Position numbers and translations under genes: made by a program
NCBI GenBank assembly: GCA_002839125.1
Contig: PGXI01000002.1
Span: 1 to 31,137 of the forward strand
Length of the DNA: 31,137 nt
Origin: Tenericutes bacterium HGW-Tenericutes-5
GTDB taxonomy: Bacteria; Bacillota_I; Bacilli_A; Izemoplasmatales; Hujiaoplasmataceae
Direction of reading: 5' to 3'
Notes under the pieces: generated by a model
Told to the model about the DNA's origin: nothing
The model's input: the letters and a program-made list of their open reading frames with translations, nothing else
The model's database searches: none
In this document: positions 16,001 to 23,571 of the stretch, in pieces
Numbering within the stretch: position 1 is the stretch's first letter
Layout: each line of letters opens with the position of its first letter

Positions 16001-16817
16001 AATATTTATCTAAGAAACTTATCTTTTCATCTCCATCTTCATAATAACCCAAAACGCTAGATAAGTTAATATTTTCCGCTGATCTAAAAATATTGATGTC
16101 TATATTCTTATAAACTTTCCTTAAATCAGTAATTAAGTTTTTCATCTCTTGTCTTTTTGAATCTACGTTTCTTTCTTGAAAAAAGCACCCTTTTGAATTG
16201 ATAGTTATATTATGATACTTAATGAATCTCTCAACATCTTTTTCTTTTATTAAATACATTGGCCTAATCAGTTCTAAACCTTCATAATTTTGTGACTTTG
16301 CTTTCGGTAACATGGTCTTAAAAGTTCCTGTATAAAACATATTCATTAAAGTTGTTTCAATTACATCGTCAAAGTGATGACCTAAAGCTAGTTTATTACA
16401 ACCCAAATCTTTAGCTGCTTGGTATAAGAATCCCCTTCTCATTCTAGCGCATAAAAAGCAAGGGGCTTTTGGATTCATTTCATTAGCGATTTCATAAACT
16501 CGAGAATCTTTAGTAATTTGCTTAATTCCAAGTTTTTTCATATTCTCTAGATGGTTATCAAGGAATTTCTCTGTAAACCCAGAGTTCATCATCAAATACA
16601 CAATTTCAACATTATTATTATAGTGAAGTTTGTATTCTTCAAAAAGTGCCGCTAGAACTAAAGAATCTTTCCCGCCGCTAAGTGCTACACAAATTTTATC
16701 ATTTTGTTCGATCAACTTATAATCATCAATTGCTCTTAAAAAACGACCAAAGAGGACGCTTTTAAAAGTTTTATTTAAAGACTTGGACACAAAGTCTGAA
16801 TACTTGTTTTCTTTCAT
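15999..16817 (-). CDS. ttcA: TtcA-family tRNA 2-thiocytidine synthetase (PP-loop ATPase)
   Basis: This 272-residue enzyme of the PP-loop family probably thiolates C32 of tRNA. The PP-loop is S-G-G-K-D-S (47-52). The TtcA signature P-C-F-L-C-A-R-M-R-R-G (119-129) supplies C120 and C123, and C211 in K-G-C-F-F-Q is well placed as the third ligand of the iron-sulfur cluster seen in E. coli TtcA. G-H-H-F-D-D-V-I-E-T (146-155) is also typical. The ATG at 16817 sits after AGGTGAT; an upstream in-frame GTG overlaps that site. It is convergent with mnmE, so two tRNA-modification genes share a terminator. The exact substrate among TtcA-like proteins is not certain. Confidence 0.85.
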   Translation of the reverse strand: MKENKYSDFVSKSLNKTFKSVLFGRFLRAIDDYKLIEQNDKICVALSGGKDSLVLAALFEEYKLHYNNNVEIVYLMMNSGFTEKFLDNHLENMKKLGIKQITKDSRVYEIANEMNPKAPCFLCARMRRGFLYQAAKDLGCNKLALGHHFDDVIETTLMNMFYTGTFKTMLPKAKSQNYEGLELIRPMYLIKEKDVERFIKYHNITINSKGCFFQERNVDSKRQEMKNLITDLRKVYKNIDINIFRSAENINLSSVLGYYEDGDEKISFLDKY

Positions 16818-16864
16818 TTTTATCACCTGATTAATAATATCTTATTGTTGCGGTAAATACAAAG

Positions 16865-16896
16865 TAATCATAAATAATTTTAAATAATCATAAATA
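16865..16896 (+). repeat. Direct repeat TAATCATAAATA x2 upstream of a promoter
   Basis: Two identical 12-bp copies at 16865-16876 and 16885-16896 are spaced by 20 bp, about two helical turns, and end 5 bp before the -35 box. The region is almost pure A+T. They may be regulator sites or an UP-element-like A/T tract. Confidence 0.6.
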
Positions 16897-16900
16897 TCTA

Positions 16901-16929
16901 TTGATAATTTAAAATAGTCGTGATATAAT
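16901..16929 (+). promoter_or_regulatory. Strong sigma-A promoter for the NfeD/stomatin operon
   Basis: TTGATA (16901-16906), a 17-bp spacer and a perfect TATAAT (16924-16929). Transcription should begin near 16936, which excludes an in-frame ATG at 16931 as the start of the first gene. Confidence 0.85.
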
Positions 16930-16969
16930 TATGAATATAGAAAATCTGTATTATAATGGAGGTTGTAAG

Positions 16970-17353
16970 ATGAGTAAGTTCGAATGGGTATCAAAAAAAC
17001 CCCTAGACGAATTGGCAACACTGTATGAAGCAAACATCACATTAAACAAGTCCGCGACTAGTTATTTCGAGACCGCTTATATTGTTTTATTGGGTTTAGA
17101 TGTTGACAATAAGTTAATTGCTGTTAAACCCATAACTAAAGAGGAAGCTAGTTTAGGATATGTGCCTGAAGAACAAAGACATAATATCACAATAAAGTCT
17201 AGTTATTCAAGAGTATGTAATAAGTTATTCATGTCAGAAGTTGCAGAATTAATGAGTTTTGATTTTAAAAATAAGAATTCTTATAAATTCAAAGCCCATT
17301 GGAGTAAATCTGAAGAAGCATTAATAATTGATTTGAATAAGGAAGAGGTGTAA
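16970..17353 (+). CDS. Conserved-looking small protein of unknown function
   Basis: This 127-residue soluble protein starts at the ATG at 16970, 7 nt after GGAGG. The ATG at 16931 is rejected because it lies at or before the predicted transcription start. The central part (about 18-90) alternates strands and helices: I-T-L-N-K-S-A-T-S-Y-F-E-T-A-Y, then a K-L-I-A-V-K-P strand, then I-T-I-K-S-S-Y-S-R-V-C-N-K. There is no signal peptide or membrane helix. I cannot name a family. It leads the operon with NfeD, RDD and stomatin-like genes, with only 4 nt to NfeD, so it may act with that membrane complex or regulate it. Confidence 0.75.
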   Translation: MSKFEWVSKKPLDELATLYEANITLNKSATSYFETAYIVLLGLDVDNKLIAVKPITKEEASLGYVPEEQRHNITIKSSYSRVCNKLFMSEVAELMSFDFKNKNSYKFKAHWSKSEEALIIDLNKEEV

Positions 17354-17357
17354 GGAT

Positions 17358-17804
17358 ATGTTTTTAGCAATCGATCTTGCGACCACAATGATTTTTGTAT
17401 GGTTCGCTGTCATCATTGTAGCTGGCGTTATCGAAGCTTTGACAATGGATTTGTCTAGTATTTGGTTTGCTGCTGGTGGATTCTTTGCTTTAATCTTCGC
17501 AATTATTTTCCCTGATTTAATTTGGATTCAAGTATTGATTTTTATTCTATTTTCAATAGCTTTATTATTGGTTTTAAGACCAATATTTAAGAAATTTATT
17601 AAGAAGAACGAAATTAAAACCAATGCCGATTCCTTAGTTGGGAGAGTTGCCGTTTGTATTAAACCAATACTTGACGGAGAACGCGGAGAAGTAAAAATTG
17701 AAGGTAAGATTTGGACCGCTATAGCTAATGAAGACATACAAATTAATGAGAAAGTTTTAGTTTTAGCCATTAAAGGTGTAAAATTAGTTGTTAGGAAAGA
17801 ATAA
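17358..17804 (+). CDS. NfeD-like membrane protein with C-terminal OB fold
   Basis: This 148-residue partner of SPFH/stomatin proteins has an N-terminal short segment, hydrophobic helices at about 10-30, 36-52 and 55-73, a basic linker (F-K-K-F-I-K-K-N), and a C-terminal OB-fold (about 90-148) with the NfeD pattern L-V-G-R-V-A...G-E-V-K-I-E-G-K-I-W-T-A. This is the short NfeD form, without the protease domain. The stop overlaps the next ATG by one base (TAATG). A stomatin gene lies two genes downstream, the usual partner. The biological role of NfeD/stomatin pairs is membrane organisation or quality control, known only in outline. Confidence 0.88.
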   Translation: MFLAIDLATTMIFVWFAVIIVAGVIEALTMDLSSIWFAAGGFFALIFAIIFPDLIWIQVLIFILFSIALLLVLRPIFKKFIKKNEIKTNADSLVGRVAVCIKPILDGERGEVKIEGKIWTAIANEDIQINEKVLVLAIKGVKLVVRKE

Positions 17805-18472
17805 TGAGAGCTGGTTTTTTTAGAAGACTTCTGTCGTCTTTACTTGATATGATTTTAGTTTTTGGTGTAATATACTTAAGTTTCATTTTGTTTGGAAGAG
17901 GTATGTTACAAAATAAAATCGATAACTATGATGAAATTAATACAACTTATGAAGAGATAATGGCTGTTTACAACGAGGACATCAAGGATTTGCAACAAGA
18001 ATATGAAGCGGAAAAACTCCTTGCTGGTGAAGATGAAGAATTAAAAGCTCAAGCTTTAGCTAGCTATGTTGAACAATCAGATATCCTGTTTCAACAAAAT
18101 CAAGTTGATACAGCACCTTATATTCAACCTTTGGGTATCTATTTCACTAACGTTGTCTATTATTATGCTTTTATATTTTTACTGATCTCAACTTTTTACA
18201 CAATGATTCTTAAGGGTATGACATTAGGAAGAAGAGTTATGCGTTTAAAATTAACCGGACCAGTAAATTTGATGAGTTTGTTTTTACATGATATTGCTTT
18301 TAAATATCTATTAATCATTGTATTGATACCAATCAATCCACTGTATGCAATAATGGCAGTTATGTTTATGTTCTTGATCGATACAGCTTTAATAGCTGCC
18401 ACAAGAAATAAATTAACTGTTAGAGATATGATTTCAAAAATCACCGTTGATAAAACGGAATATAATTATTAG
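17804..18472 (+). CDS. RDD family membrane protein
   Basis: This 222-residue membrane protein has the RDD family opening A-G-F-F-R-R-L-L-S-S-L-L-D (3-15), with the R and D that name the family, in the first helix (about 10-30). A charged extracytoplasmic or loop segment (about 37-105) follows, then helices near 112-135, 158-175 and 178-200. The K-G-M-T-L-G-R-R-V-M-R-L-K stretch (about 137-149) is the conserved second RDD block. It starts within the NfeD stop codon and ends 14 nt before the stomatin gene. Some RDD proteins are linked to ion transport or osmotic tolerance; the substrate here is unknown. Confidence 0.82.
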   Translation: MRAGFFRRLLSSLLDMILVFGVIYLSFILFGRGMLQNKIDNYDEINTTYEEIMAVYNEDIKDLQQEYEAEKLLAGEDEELKAQALASYVEQSDILFQQNQVDTAPYIQPLGIYFTNVVYYYAFIFLLISTFYTMILKGMTLGRRVMRLKLTGPVNLMSLFLHDIAFKYLLIIVLIPINPLYAIMAVMFMFLIDTALIAATRNKLTVRDMISKITVDKTEYNY

Positions 18473-18486
18473 GAGGATTTTATATT

Positions 18487-19455
18487 ATGTTAGCACCAAT
18501 GTTTTTAATTTCCACTTGGGGAATAATTCTTTTAGTTGCTTTGTTAGTAATTATTCTTATTTATTTAGGTACTAGAATTAAGATTGTACCTCAAGCAACT
18601 GAATATGTTATCGAAAGATGGGGGAACTATTTTACTACTTGGACAGCTGGATTTCATTTCCAAGTTCCATTTATCGATCGAATCAGAAGAACTTACAATA
18701 CAAGAGGTATGGTTAGTGACGTTATAAACTTAAAAGAACAAGTTTTAGACTTCCCACCTCAAGCGGTTATTACAAAAGATAACGTAACAATGCAAATTGA
18801 CACTGTTGTGTTCTTGCAAATTACTGATTCAAAACAATTTGTTTATGGAGCGGAAAATCCAGGATTATTAATCGAACAATTAACCGCTACTACTTTACGT
18901 AATATTATCGGTGAATTAGAGTTAGACCAAACTTTAACATCTAGAGATTTGATTAACGAAAGAATGCGTATTATTCTTGATGACGCTACAGACCCATGGG
19001 GTATCAAAATTAATCGTGTTGAAGTTAAGAACATTATTCCGCCAAAAGAAATACGTGAAGCAATGGAAAAACAAATGCGAGCTGAACGTGAAAGACGTGA
19101 ATCAATTTTAATTGCTGAAGGTAGAAAACAAGCTGCTATCTTAACTGCTGAAGGTGAAAAAGCCGCTAATATCCTAGAAGCTGAAGGTAAAAAAGAGGCT
19201 GCTATTAGAGAAGCTGAAGGTAGAGCTGAAGCAATCCTTAAGGTTCAACAAGCAACTGCTGAAGGTATTAAATTAGTTAAATTAGCTGGAGCTGATCAAG
19301 CAGTATTAACTTTAGAAGCTTATAAGGCTATGGAAAAAGTAGCACAAGGTCAAGCAACAAAGATTATTATTCCTTCAGAAATGCAAGGTATAGTGGGACT
19401 TGCTAGCGGATTAGTTGAATCTTTAAAAGAACCAGTTATTAAAGAAAAGAAATAA
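18487..19455 (+). CDS. Stomatin-like SPFH/band 7 protein
   Basis: This 322-residue membrane-anchored scaffold protein has an N-terminal helix (about 6-27), then an SPFH/band 7 domain (about 30-200) with the stomatin signatures V-P-Q-A-T-E-Y-V-I-E-R-W-G, P-F-I-D-R-I, I-T-K-D-N-V-T and R-D-L-I-N-E-R. It continues into an Ala/Glu-rich coiled coil of repeated A-E-G-x-K/A units (about 205-262) and a C-terminal segment (I-I-I-P-S-E-M-Q-G). AGGAGG lies 10 nt before the ATG. Proteins of this type form large ring-like membrane assemblies with NfeD partners. It is the last gene of the operon, before a clear terminator. Confidence 0.93.
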   Translation: MLAPMFLISTWGIILLVALLVIILIYLGTRIKIVPQATEYVIERWGNYFTTWTAGFHFQVPFIDRIRRTYNTRGMVSDVINLKEQVLDFPPQAVITKDNVTMQIDTVVFLQITDSKQFVYGAENPGLLIEQLTATTLRNIIGELELDQTLTSRDLINERMRIILDDATDPWGIKINRVEVKNIIPPKEIREAMEKQMRAERERRESILIAEGRKQAAILTAEGEKAANILEAEGKKEAAIREAEGRAEAILKVQQATAEGIKLVKLAGADQAVLTLEAYKAMEKVAQGQATKIIIPSEMQGIVGLASGLVESLKEPVIKEKK

Positions 19456-19479
19456 TTAAAGTTGAAAATGTTTATTTTG

Positions 19480-19515
19480 AAAGACAAGGAAATTATCTCC
19501 TTGTCTTTTGTTTTT
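19480..19515 (+). terminator. Rho-independent terminator of the NfeD/stomatin operon
   Basis: An 11-bp perfect stem, AAAGACAAGGA with its complement, has a 7-nt loop. It is followed by TGTTTTT on the plus strand, 25 nt after the stomatin stop. Confidence 0.88.
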
Positions 19516-19563
19516 ATAAGTATATATCAAAGGTAAGTAAAATATTATTTTATAAAGTTGAAT

Positions 19564-19599
19564 AAATAAATAAAACAGATGTCAACTTTGACATCTGTT
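19564..19599 (-). terminator. Terminator overlapping the 3' end of the DUF188 gene
   Basis: An 11-bp stem, AACAGATGTCA and its complement, has a 4-nt loop and is followed on the minus strand by TTTTATTTATTT. The first arm lies within the last codons and the stop sits inside the hairpin, so the coding end and terminator overlap. Confidence 0.7.
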
Positions 19600-20025
19600 A
19601 ATAAGGTACAGCTCTAATTTTTCTCTAAAAATTGTATTATCTTTTTCGGTTCTTTTTGCAATATGCGGATTTCTTTGTTTGCTTTTTCTAATCTTCTGAG
19701 AAATTTGTCTTTGCATTAACAACATATCAATATTCTCGTTCGTGTAAAACCAGCCATTTTGATGTAGGCAATCAGCTTTTTTCATTAATATTAAACTTGC
19801 TAAGCCGTAATCTTGAGTAATGACTAAATCGTTTTTTTCTGTCTGCTTAACAATCTCATGATCAGCTACATCCATTCCTTCGTCTACAATTATTACTTGT
19901 GCATAATCCGAAACTATATTGTGATTAAAATTCGATACCATAATGACTTTAACACCATATTTTTTTGCTAATTCAATAACTATATTTTTCACTGGTGATG
20001 CATCTGCATCAATTATTATTTTCAT
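19582..20025 (-). CDS. YaiI/YqxD family protein (DUF188)
   Basis: This 147-residue protein matches the YaiI/YqxD family, which has a PIN-like nuclease fold. The N-terminal I-I-I-D-A-D-A-S-P-V (3-12) carries the conserved acidic residues. Q-V-I-I-V-D-E-G-M-D-V-A-D (43-55) and D-L-V-I-T-Q-D-Y-G-L-A (66-76) are the other signature blocks, as is the R-K-S-K-Q-R/G-P segment near 113-118. Length matches the family (about 145-155). The stop is TGA, supporting the standard code. It appears to be a single-gene unit. No cellular role is established for the family. Confidence 0.9.
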   Translation of the reverse strand: MKIIIDADASPVKNIVIELAKKYGVKVIMVSNFNHNIVSDYAQVIIVDEGMDVADHEIVKQTEKNDLVITQDYGLASLILMKKADCLHQNGWFYTNENIDMLLMQRQISQKIRKSKQRNPHIAKRTEKDNTIFREKLELYLINRCQS

Positions 20026-20090
20026 TTAGCACCTCAACAGTAATTATACCAATAAATAGCACTAATATAAAGTTTAAAAAATTATAAATC

Positions 20091-20121
20091 AAAAAAAGAA
20101 AGCTCGAAAAATTCGAGCTTT
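20091..20121 (-). terminator. Rho-independent terminator after asnS
   Basis: A 10-bp stem, AAAGCTCGAA with its complement, has an AAA loop. It is followed on the minus strand by TTC and a T7 run, and begins 11 nt after the asnS stop. Confidence 0.88.
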
Positions 20122-20131
20122 ACTTTTGTTT

Positions 20132-21502
20132 TTAGAATTCACATTTTTTCGGTGTTCTTGGGAAAGGTAAAACATCACGAATGTTATCAATTCCAGTTAC
20201 ATACATAATCATTCTTTCTAATCCCATACCGAAACCAGCGTGTTTGCATCCACCATATTTTCTTAAGTCTTTATACCACCATAAATCTTTATCATCTATA
20301 CCTAATTCATTGATTCTTTTTTCTAAGTAATCTAATCTTTCTTCTCTTTGTGAACCACCTATTAATTCACCTGATCCTGGGACAAGCAAGTCCATAGCAG
20401 CAACCGTTTCATTATCTTCATTCATTCTCATGTAAAAAGCTTTAATTTCTTTTGGCCAATCAATAACAAATACAGGTCCGTTAAAAAATTTTGTTAAAAA
20501 CTTTTCGTGTTCTGTCGCTAAATCCTTACCGTGTTCTGGTTTTACATCAAAATCTTTACTGTTTGCAAATAAAATATCAATTGCTTCTTTATGGGTTACT
20601 ACAGCAAATTTAGATTCTAAGACTTTTCTAAGTTTATCAATTAATCCCTTTTCGACAAATTGATCAAAGAATTTTAATTCGCTTTCACAAGTTTGAAATA
20701 AGTCTTTGATAATATACTTAACCATAGCTTCTGCCAATGCCATGTCATCTTTCAAATCCGCAAAAGCTATTTCTGGTTCAATCATCCAAAACTCAGACGC
20801 ATGTCTTGTTGTGTTTGAGTTTTCAGCTCTAAAAGTTGGCCCAAAAGTATATACATTTTTAAATGCAAGCGCATATGCTTCAGCTTGTAATTGTCCAGAA
20901 ACAGAAAGGTTAGCTTTTTTCCCAAAGAAGTCGTTACTATAATTTTCTTCAGGTTGTTTACCGTTTAAAGTAGTTACCTGGAACATCTCTCCAGCTCCTT
21001 CAGCGTCACTCGCTGTAATAATTGGAGCATGAAGATAGACGAAGCCTCTCTCTTGGAAAAATTTGTGAATTGAGAAAGAAACAACTGATCTAACTCTAAA
21101 AACTGCATTAAATAGATTTGTACGCACTCTTAAATGAGCATTTTCTCTTAAAAATTCTCTTGAATGTCTTTTTGGTTGAATTGGATAATCATCTAGACTA
21201 TCGCCTTCTAAAATAATCTCTTTAGCTTTAACTTCAAAAGGTTGTTTCATTTGTGGCGTTAATACTAAAACACCTTTAACCACAATTGAAGATCCAACTC
21301 TAAATTTAGAGACTTCTTTAAAGTTTTCTAAGGTTTGTGCTTCATAAACAACTTGAACTGTTTCCAATGTAGTTCCGTCATTTAGGTCAATGAATCCAAA
21401 CTCTTTTTGAGAACGATTATTTCTAACCCAACCGTTGATTAATACTTCTTTGTCTTTATAACCTACATAGTCAATGTAAATTTTTTTAATTTCTATCGCC
21501 AT
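20132..21502 (-). CDS. asnS: Asparaginyl-tRNA synthetase
   Basis: This 456-residue class IIb enzyme charges tRNA-Asn. The N-terminal anticodon-binding OB fold (about 15-105) has L-I-N-G-W-V-R-N-N-R and F-G-F-I-D-L-N-D-G. The catalytic core has motif 2 F-R-A-E-N-S-N-T-T-R-H-A-S-E-F (224-238), in which the N-T-T-R-H-A form marks AsnRS rather than AspRS. Motif 3 is G-F-G-M-G-L-E-R-M (423-431). The gene overlaps the upstream alkD-like gene by 10 nt, and both are behind a T-box leader, the usual control for aminoacyl-tRNA synthetases in Firmicutes. A terminator follows. Confidence 0.97.
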   Translation of the reverse strand: MAIEIKKIYIDYVGYKDKEVLINGWVRNNRSQKEFGFIDLNDGTTLETVQVVYEAQTLENFKEVSKFRVGSSIVVKGVLVLTPQMKQPFEVKAKEIILEGDSLDDYPIQPKRHSREFLRENAHLRVRTNLFNAVFRVRSVVSFSIHKFFQERGFVYLHAPIITASDAEGAGEMFQVTTLNGKQPEENYSNDFFGKKANLSVSGQLQAEAYALAFKNVYTFGPTFRAENSNTTRHASEFWMIEPEIAFADLKDDMALAEAMVKYIIKDLFQTCESELKFFDQFVEKGLIDKLRKVLESKFAVVTHKEAIDILFANSKDFDVKPEHGKDLATEHEKFLTKFFNGPVFVIDWPKEIKAFYMRMNEDNETVAAMDLLVPGSGELIGGSQREERLDYLEKRINELGIDDKDLWWYKDLRKYGGCKHAGFGMGLERMIMYVTGIDNIRDVLPFPRTPKKCEF

Positions 21503-22194
21503 AAAAAATCTCCTTTTAAAATTCTTTTTCTTATATCTTCTGGGTATTTTTCAATTGCATACCTCAACATTGTTCTCGGCATTATCATGTAGTTTGTTTC
21601 AAGATAGTCGGTTAAAAGATTCAAATCTCTCTTTCCTAACTCTCTTAACATCCAACCACAAGCTTTATGCATCAAATCATGTTGTTCAAAAATAAGAGTA
21701 TCTACTATATCTAAAGTTACTTGGAGTAAATTATTTTTTATTAAGTGGTAAGTAGCTACTATCGATACTCTTTTATACCATAAATTTTCCGATTTTGATA
21801 ACTCATATAGTAAATCAAAGTCATTTATCTCATATAAATATCTTCCGAGTATTTTTGAAGCAGATATATCAACTAAATCCCAATTATTTACATAATCGAG
21901 ATTTTCTAAATACATCTCTACAATTTCCTTATGTTTATTGGGTTTTATGTCCATTTGCTTACACATTATACTTAAAGCTATTGAACGAAAATCATGTATT
22001 TTATGTCTTAATAGTTCTACAAGTTCTGGCTTTTCAATTGTTTTATAATATTTACTCGAGAAACTTCCAATTGTAGCTGAATTCAAACCGATAAAATAAT
22101 CAATTTGTCCATCAACATATGACTGTTTATGATATCTCGTATGAGTTGATAGCGGACTATCTTTGTATAACTCTCGTAATTCTTGCAATAACAT
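21493..22194 (-). CDS. AlkD-type DNA glycosylase (DNA alkylation repair)
   Basis: This 233-residue HEAT-repeat protein is of the AlkD family, which removes alkylated bases such as 3-methyladenine and 7-methylguanine without flipping them out. N-N-W-D-L-V-D (103-109), W-Y-K-R-V-S-I-V-A-T (139-148), and D-L-M-H-K-A-C-G-W-M-L-R-E-L-G-K-R (173-189) are family signatures. W105, D109 and W181 correspond in context to the catalytic-site W109, D113 and W187 of Bacillus cereus AlkD. GGGGG lies before the ATG. It is first after the T-box terminator and overlaps asnS by 10 nt, so its expression should follow asparagine starvation, an unusual coupling. Confidence 0.9.
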   Translation of the reverse strand: MLLQELRELYKDSPLSTHTRYHKQSYVDGQIDYFIGLNSATIGSFSSKYYKTIEKPELVELLRHKIHDFRSIALSIMCKQMDIKPNKHKEIVEMYLENLDYVNNWDLVDISASKILGRYLYEINDFDLLYELSKSENLWYKRVSIVATYHLIKNNLLQVTLDIVDTLIFEQHDLMHKACGWMLRELGKRDLNLLTDYLETNYMIMPRTMLRYAIEKYPEDIRKRILKGDFLWR

Positions 22195-22211
22195 AATTTC
22201 CCCCTAAAAAA

Positions 22212-22447
22212 ACAAAAAAGTCCTTCACAATAAATTGTAAAGGACGAATATTTCCGTGGTACCACCTTAATTCTGAGAAACATATCTCAGCACTCAATAT
22301 CTTTTAACGCAAGAATTACGTACAGTTCTACTATTATTTCTTCTGTCTTTCGTGGGCGTTTTTCAAATTAAGCTTGATTTTGAGGCTTTCACCATACCCT
22401 CATTCGCTATAAACAAGATTTTAATTTTACTCTTCCAGTCATCAATT
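22212..22447 (-). ncRNA. T-box riboswitch leader (Asn type) of the alkD-asnS operon
   Basis: The minus strand holds the T-box core AAGGTGGTACCACG (22255-22268), followed by a terminator hairpin (22220-22245, arms starting GTCCTT with a T6 tail) that competes with the antiterminator. Upstream, AGGGTATGGTGAAAGCCT matches the stem I distal loop pattern. An AGTA/GAA loop-E-like pair flanks a specifier region holding AAC (22358-22360), the Asn codon. Uncharged tRNA-Asn would favour readthrough. The specifier placement is read by eye. Confidence 0.9.
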
Positions 22448-22453
22448 TATTTT

Positions 22454-22481
22454 ATTATACCACAAATGATTTTCTTGTAAA
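22454..22481 (-). promoter_or_regulatory. Sigma-A promoter for the T-box/alkD/asnS transcript
   Basis: TTTACA (22476-22481) and a perfect TATAAT (22454-22459) are separated by 16 bp on the minus strand. It starts only about 10 nt after the prs stop. No prs terminator is seen, so prs transcripts may also run into the leader. Confidence 0.75.
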
Positions 22482-22489
22482 GTTAAGGT

Positions 22490-23449
22490 TTATCTTTCAC
22501 AAGAAAATAATGTTGAAACACCTTGATCGTCAATAATATTGATAATACCTTGTCCTAACAACTCTGCAGTTGAAAGTTGAACAAGTTTTGAAAATATCTT
22601 TTCCTTAGGAAGTTCTATTGTATTTGTACATATAACTTCTTTTATAGGAGCTTCCATTAGTAAATCAGTAGCGTTTTTAGAGAATACCGGATGGGTACAG
22701 CAAGCATAAATATCTTTAGCGCCAGCTTCTGTTAGTGCGTTGGCGGCCGCAAAAATTGATCCAGCTGTATCAATCATGTCATCGATGATAACACAAGTTT
22801 TTCCTTTAACTCTACCGATAATATTCATTACTTCGGCTACATTTGGTTCTGGTCTCATTTTATCGATAATCGCAATTGGAGACTGTAAAATATTCGCTAA
22901 GTCTCTAGCTCTAGCAACGCCACCGTGATCAGGAGATACAACACAAATGTTTTCTAATTTTTTTGTTCTTATATAATTGGCTATAATTGGCATTCCTCTA
23001 AAATTATCAATTGGAATATCGAAAAATCCTTGAATCTGTGGCGCATGTAAATCCATACTGATTACACGTGCAGCTCCAGCTACTTCTAATAAATTAGCCA
23101 CTAATTTAGCTGAAATTGGTTGTCTTGCTTTTGCTTTTCTATCTTGTCTTGAATATCCGTAGTAAGGAATAACGATATTTACTTCCCTGGCAGAAGCACG
23201 TTTTAAAGCATCGATCATAATTAATAGTTCCATGATATGTTCATTTACAGGACTACAAGTTGATTGAATAACAAAAACTTTGTGACCTCTGACAGTTTCT
23301 GGAATATTTATATTGATTTCACCGTCTGCGAAATGAGTTACTTCGCATTTGCTTAAAGGTATTCCGATAAAATCGGCTATATCTTGAGCTAGTTGGACAT
23401 TAGAACTTAACGCGAATAATTTAACTTTCGAACCATGAAAAACAGCCAT
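22490..23449 (-). CDS. prs: Ribose-phosphate pyrophosphokinase (PRPP synthetase)
   Basis: This 319-residue enzyme makes PRPP from ribose 5-phosphate and ATP for purine, pyrimidine, NAD and amino acid synthesis. Visible signatures: F-A-D-G-E-I-N-I-N-I (near 40-50), Y-Y-G-Y-S-R-Q-D-R-K (about 95-104), V-V-S-P-D-H-G-G (about 165-172), and the PRPP loop V-I-I-D-D-M-I-D-T-A-G-S (about 215-226). The start at 23449 gives the family's usual length and N-terminus (V-K-L-F-A-L-S-S-N). Upstream in-frame TTG codons would add odd residues. It follows spoVG, as near the B. subtilis origin. The ribosome site AAGGAAG is 30 nt upstream, beyond a hairpin (see 23461-23500). Confidence 0.95.
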   Translation of the reverse strand: MAVFHGSKVKLFALSSNVQLAQDIADFIGIPLSKCEVTHFADGEININIPETVRGHKVFVIQSTCSPVNEHIMELLIMIDALKRASAREVNIVIPYYGYSRQDRKAKARQPISAKLVANLLEVAGAARVISMDLHAPQIQGFFDIPIDNFRGMPIIANYIRTKKLENICVVSPDHGGVARARDLANILQSPIAIIDKMRPEPNVAEVMNIIGRVKGKTCVIIDDMIDTAGSIFAAANALTEAGAKDIYACCTHPVFSKNATDLLMEAPIKEVICTNTIELPKEKIFSKLVQLSTAELLGQGIINIIDDQGVSTLFSCER

Positions 23450-23460
23450 AAAAAACCATC

Positions 23461-23500
23461 GCAATAGGAATCTATTGCTTCCTTTCTTCAATAATAGATT
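23461..23500 (-). promoter_or_regulatory. Alternative hairpins around the prs ribosome-binding site
   Basis: The prs leader can form two exclusive stems. In one, AATCTATT (23493-23500) pairs with AATAGATT (23469-23476), with the purine-rich AAGAAAGGAAG in a 16-nt loop. In the other, GCAATAG (23472-23478) pairs with CTATTGC (23461-23467), just after that ribosome site, shortening the distance to the ATG at 23449. This looks like translational control or a structure-bridged ribosome site. Confidence 0.45.
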
Positions 23501-23511
23501 AGTTCAACTAT

Positions 23512-23517
23512 ATTATA
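23512..23517 (-). promoter_or_regulatory. Candidate -10 box of a prs promoter
   Basis: A perfect TATAAT lies on the minus strand between spoVG and prs, with only a T-rich weak -35 upstream. It would give a short leader that contains the two alternative hairpins. Confidence 0.4.
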
Positions 23518-23571
23518 CAACATTAAGACTAAACAAAAAAGTCACAATTTTTTTAAATTAAAAAACATCGA

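Noticed and set aside
16931..16969. Earlier ATG for the 127-residue protein
   Set aside because: It lies only 2 nt after the -10 box, before or at the transcription start; the ATG at 16970 has GGAGG at good spacing.
22083..22283. Minus-strand 66-residue open frame across the T-box
   Set aside because: It runs through the T-box core and terminator and overlaps the AlkD-type gene in another frame.
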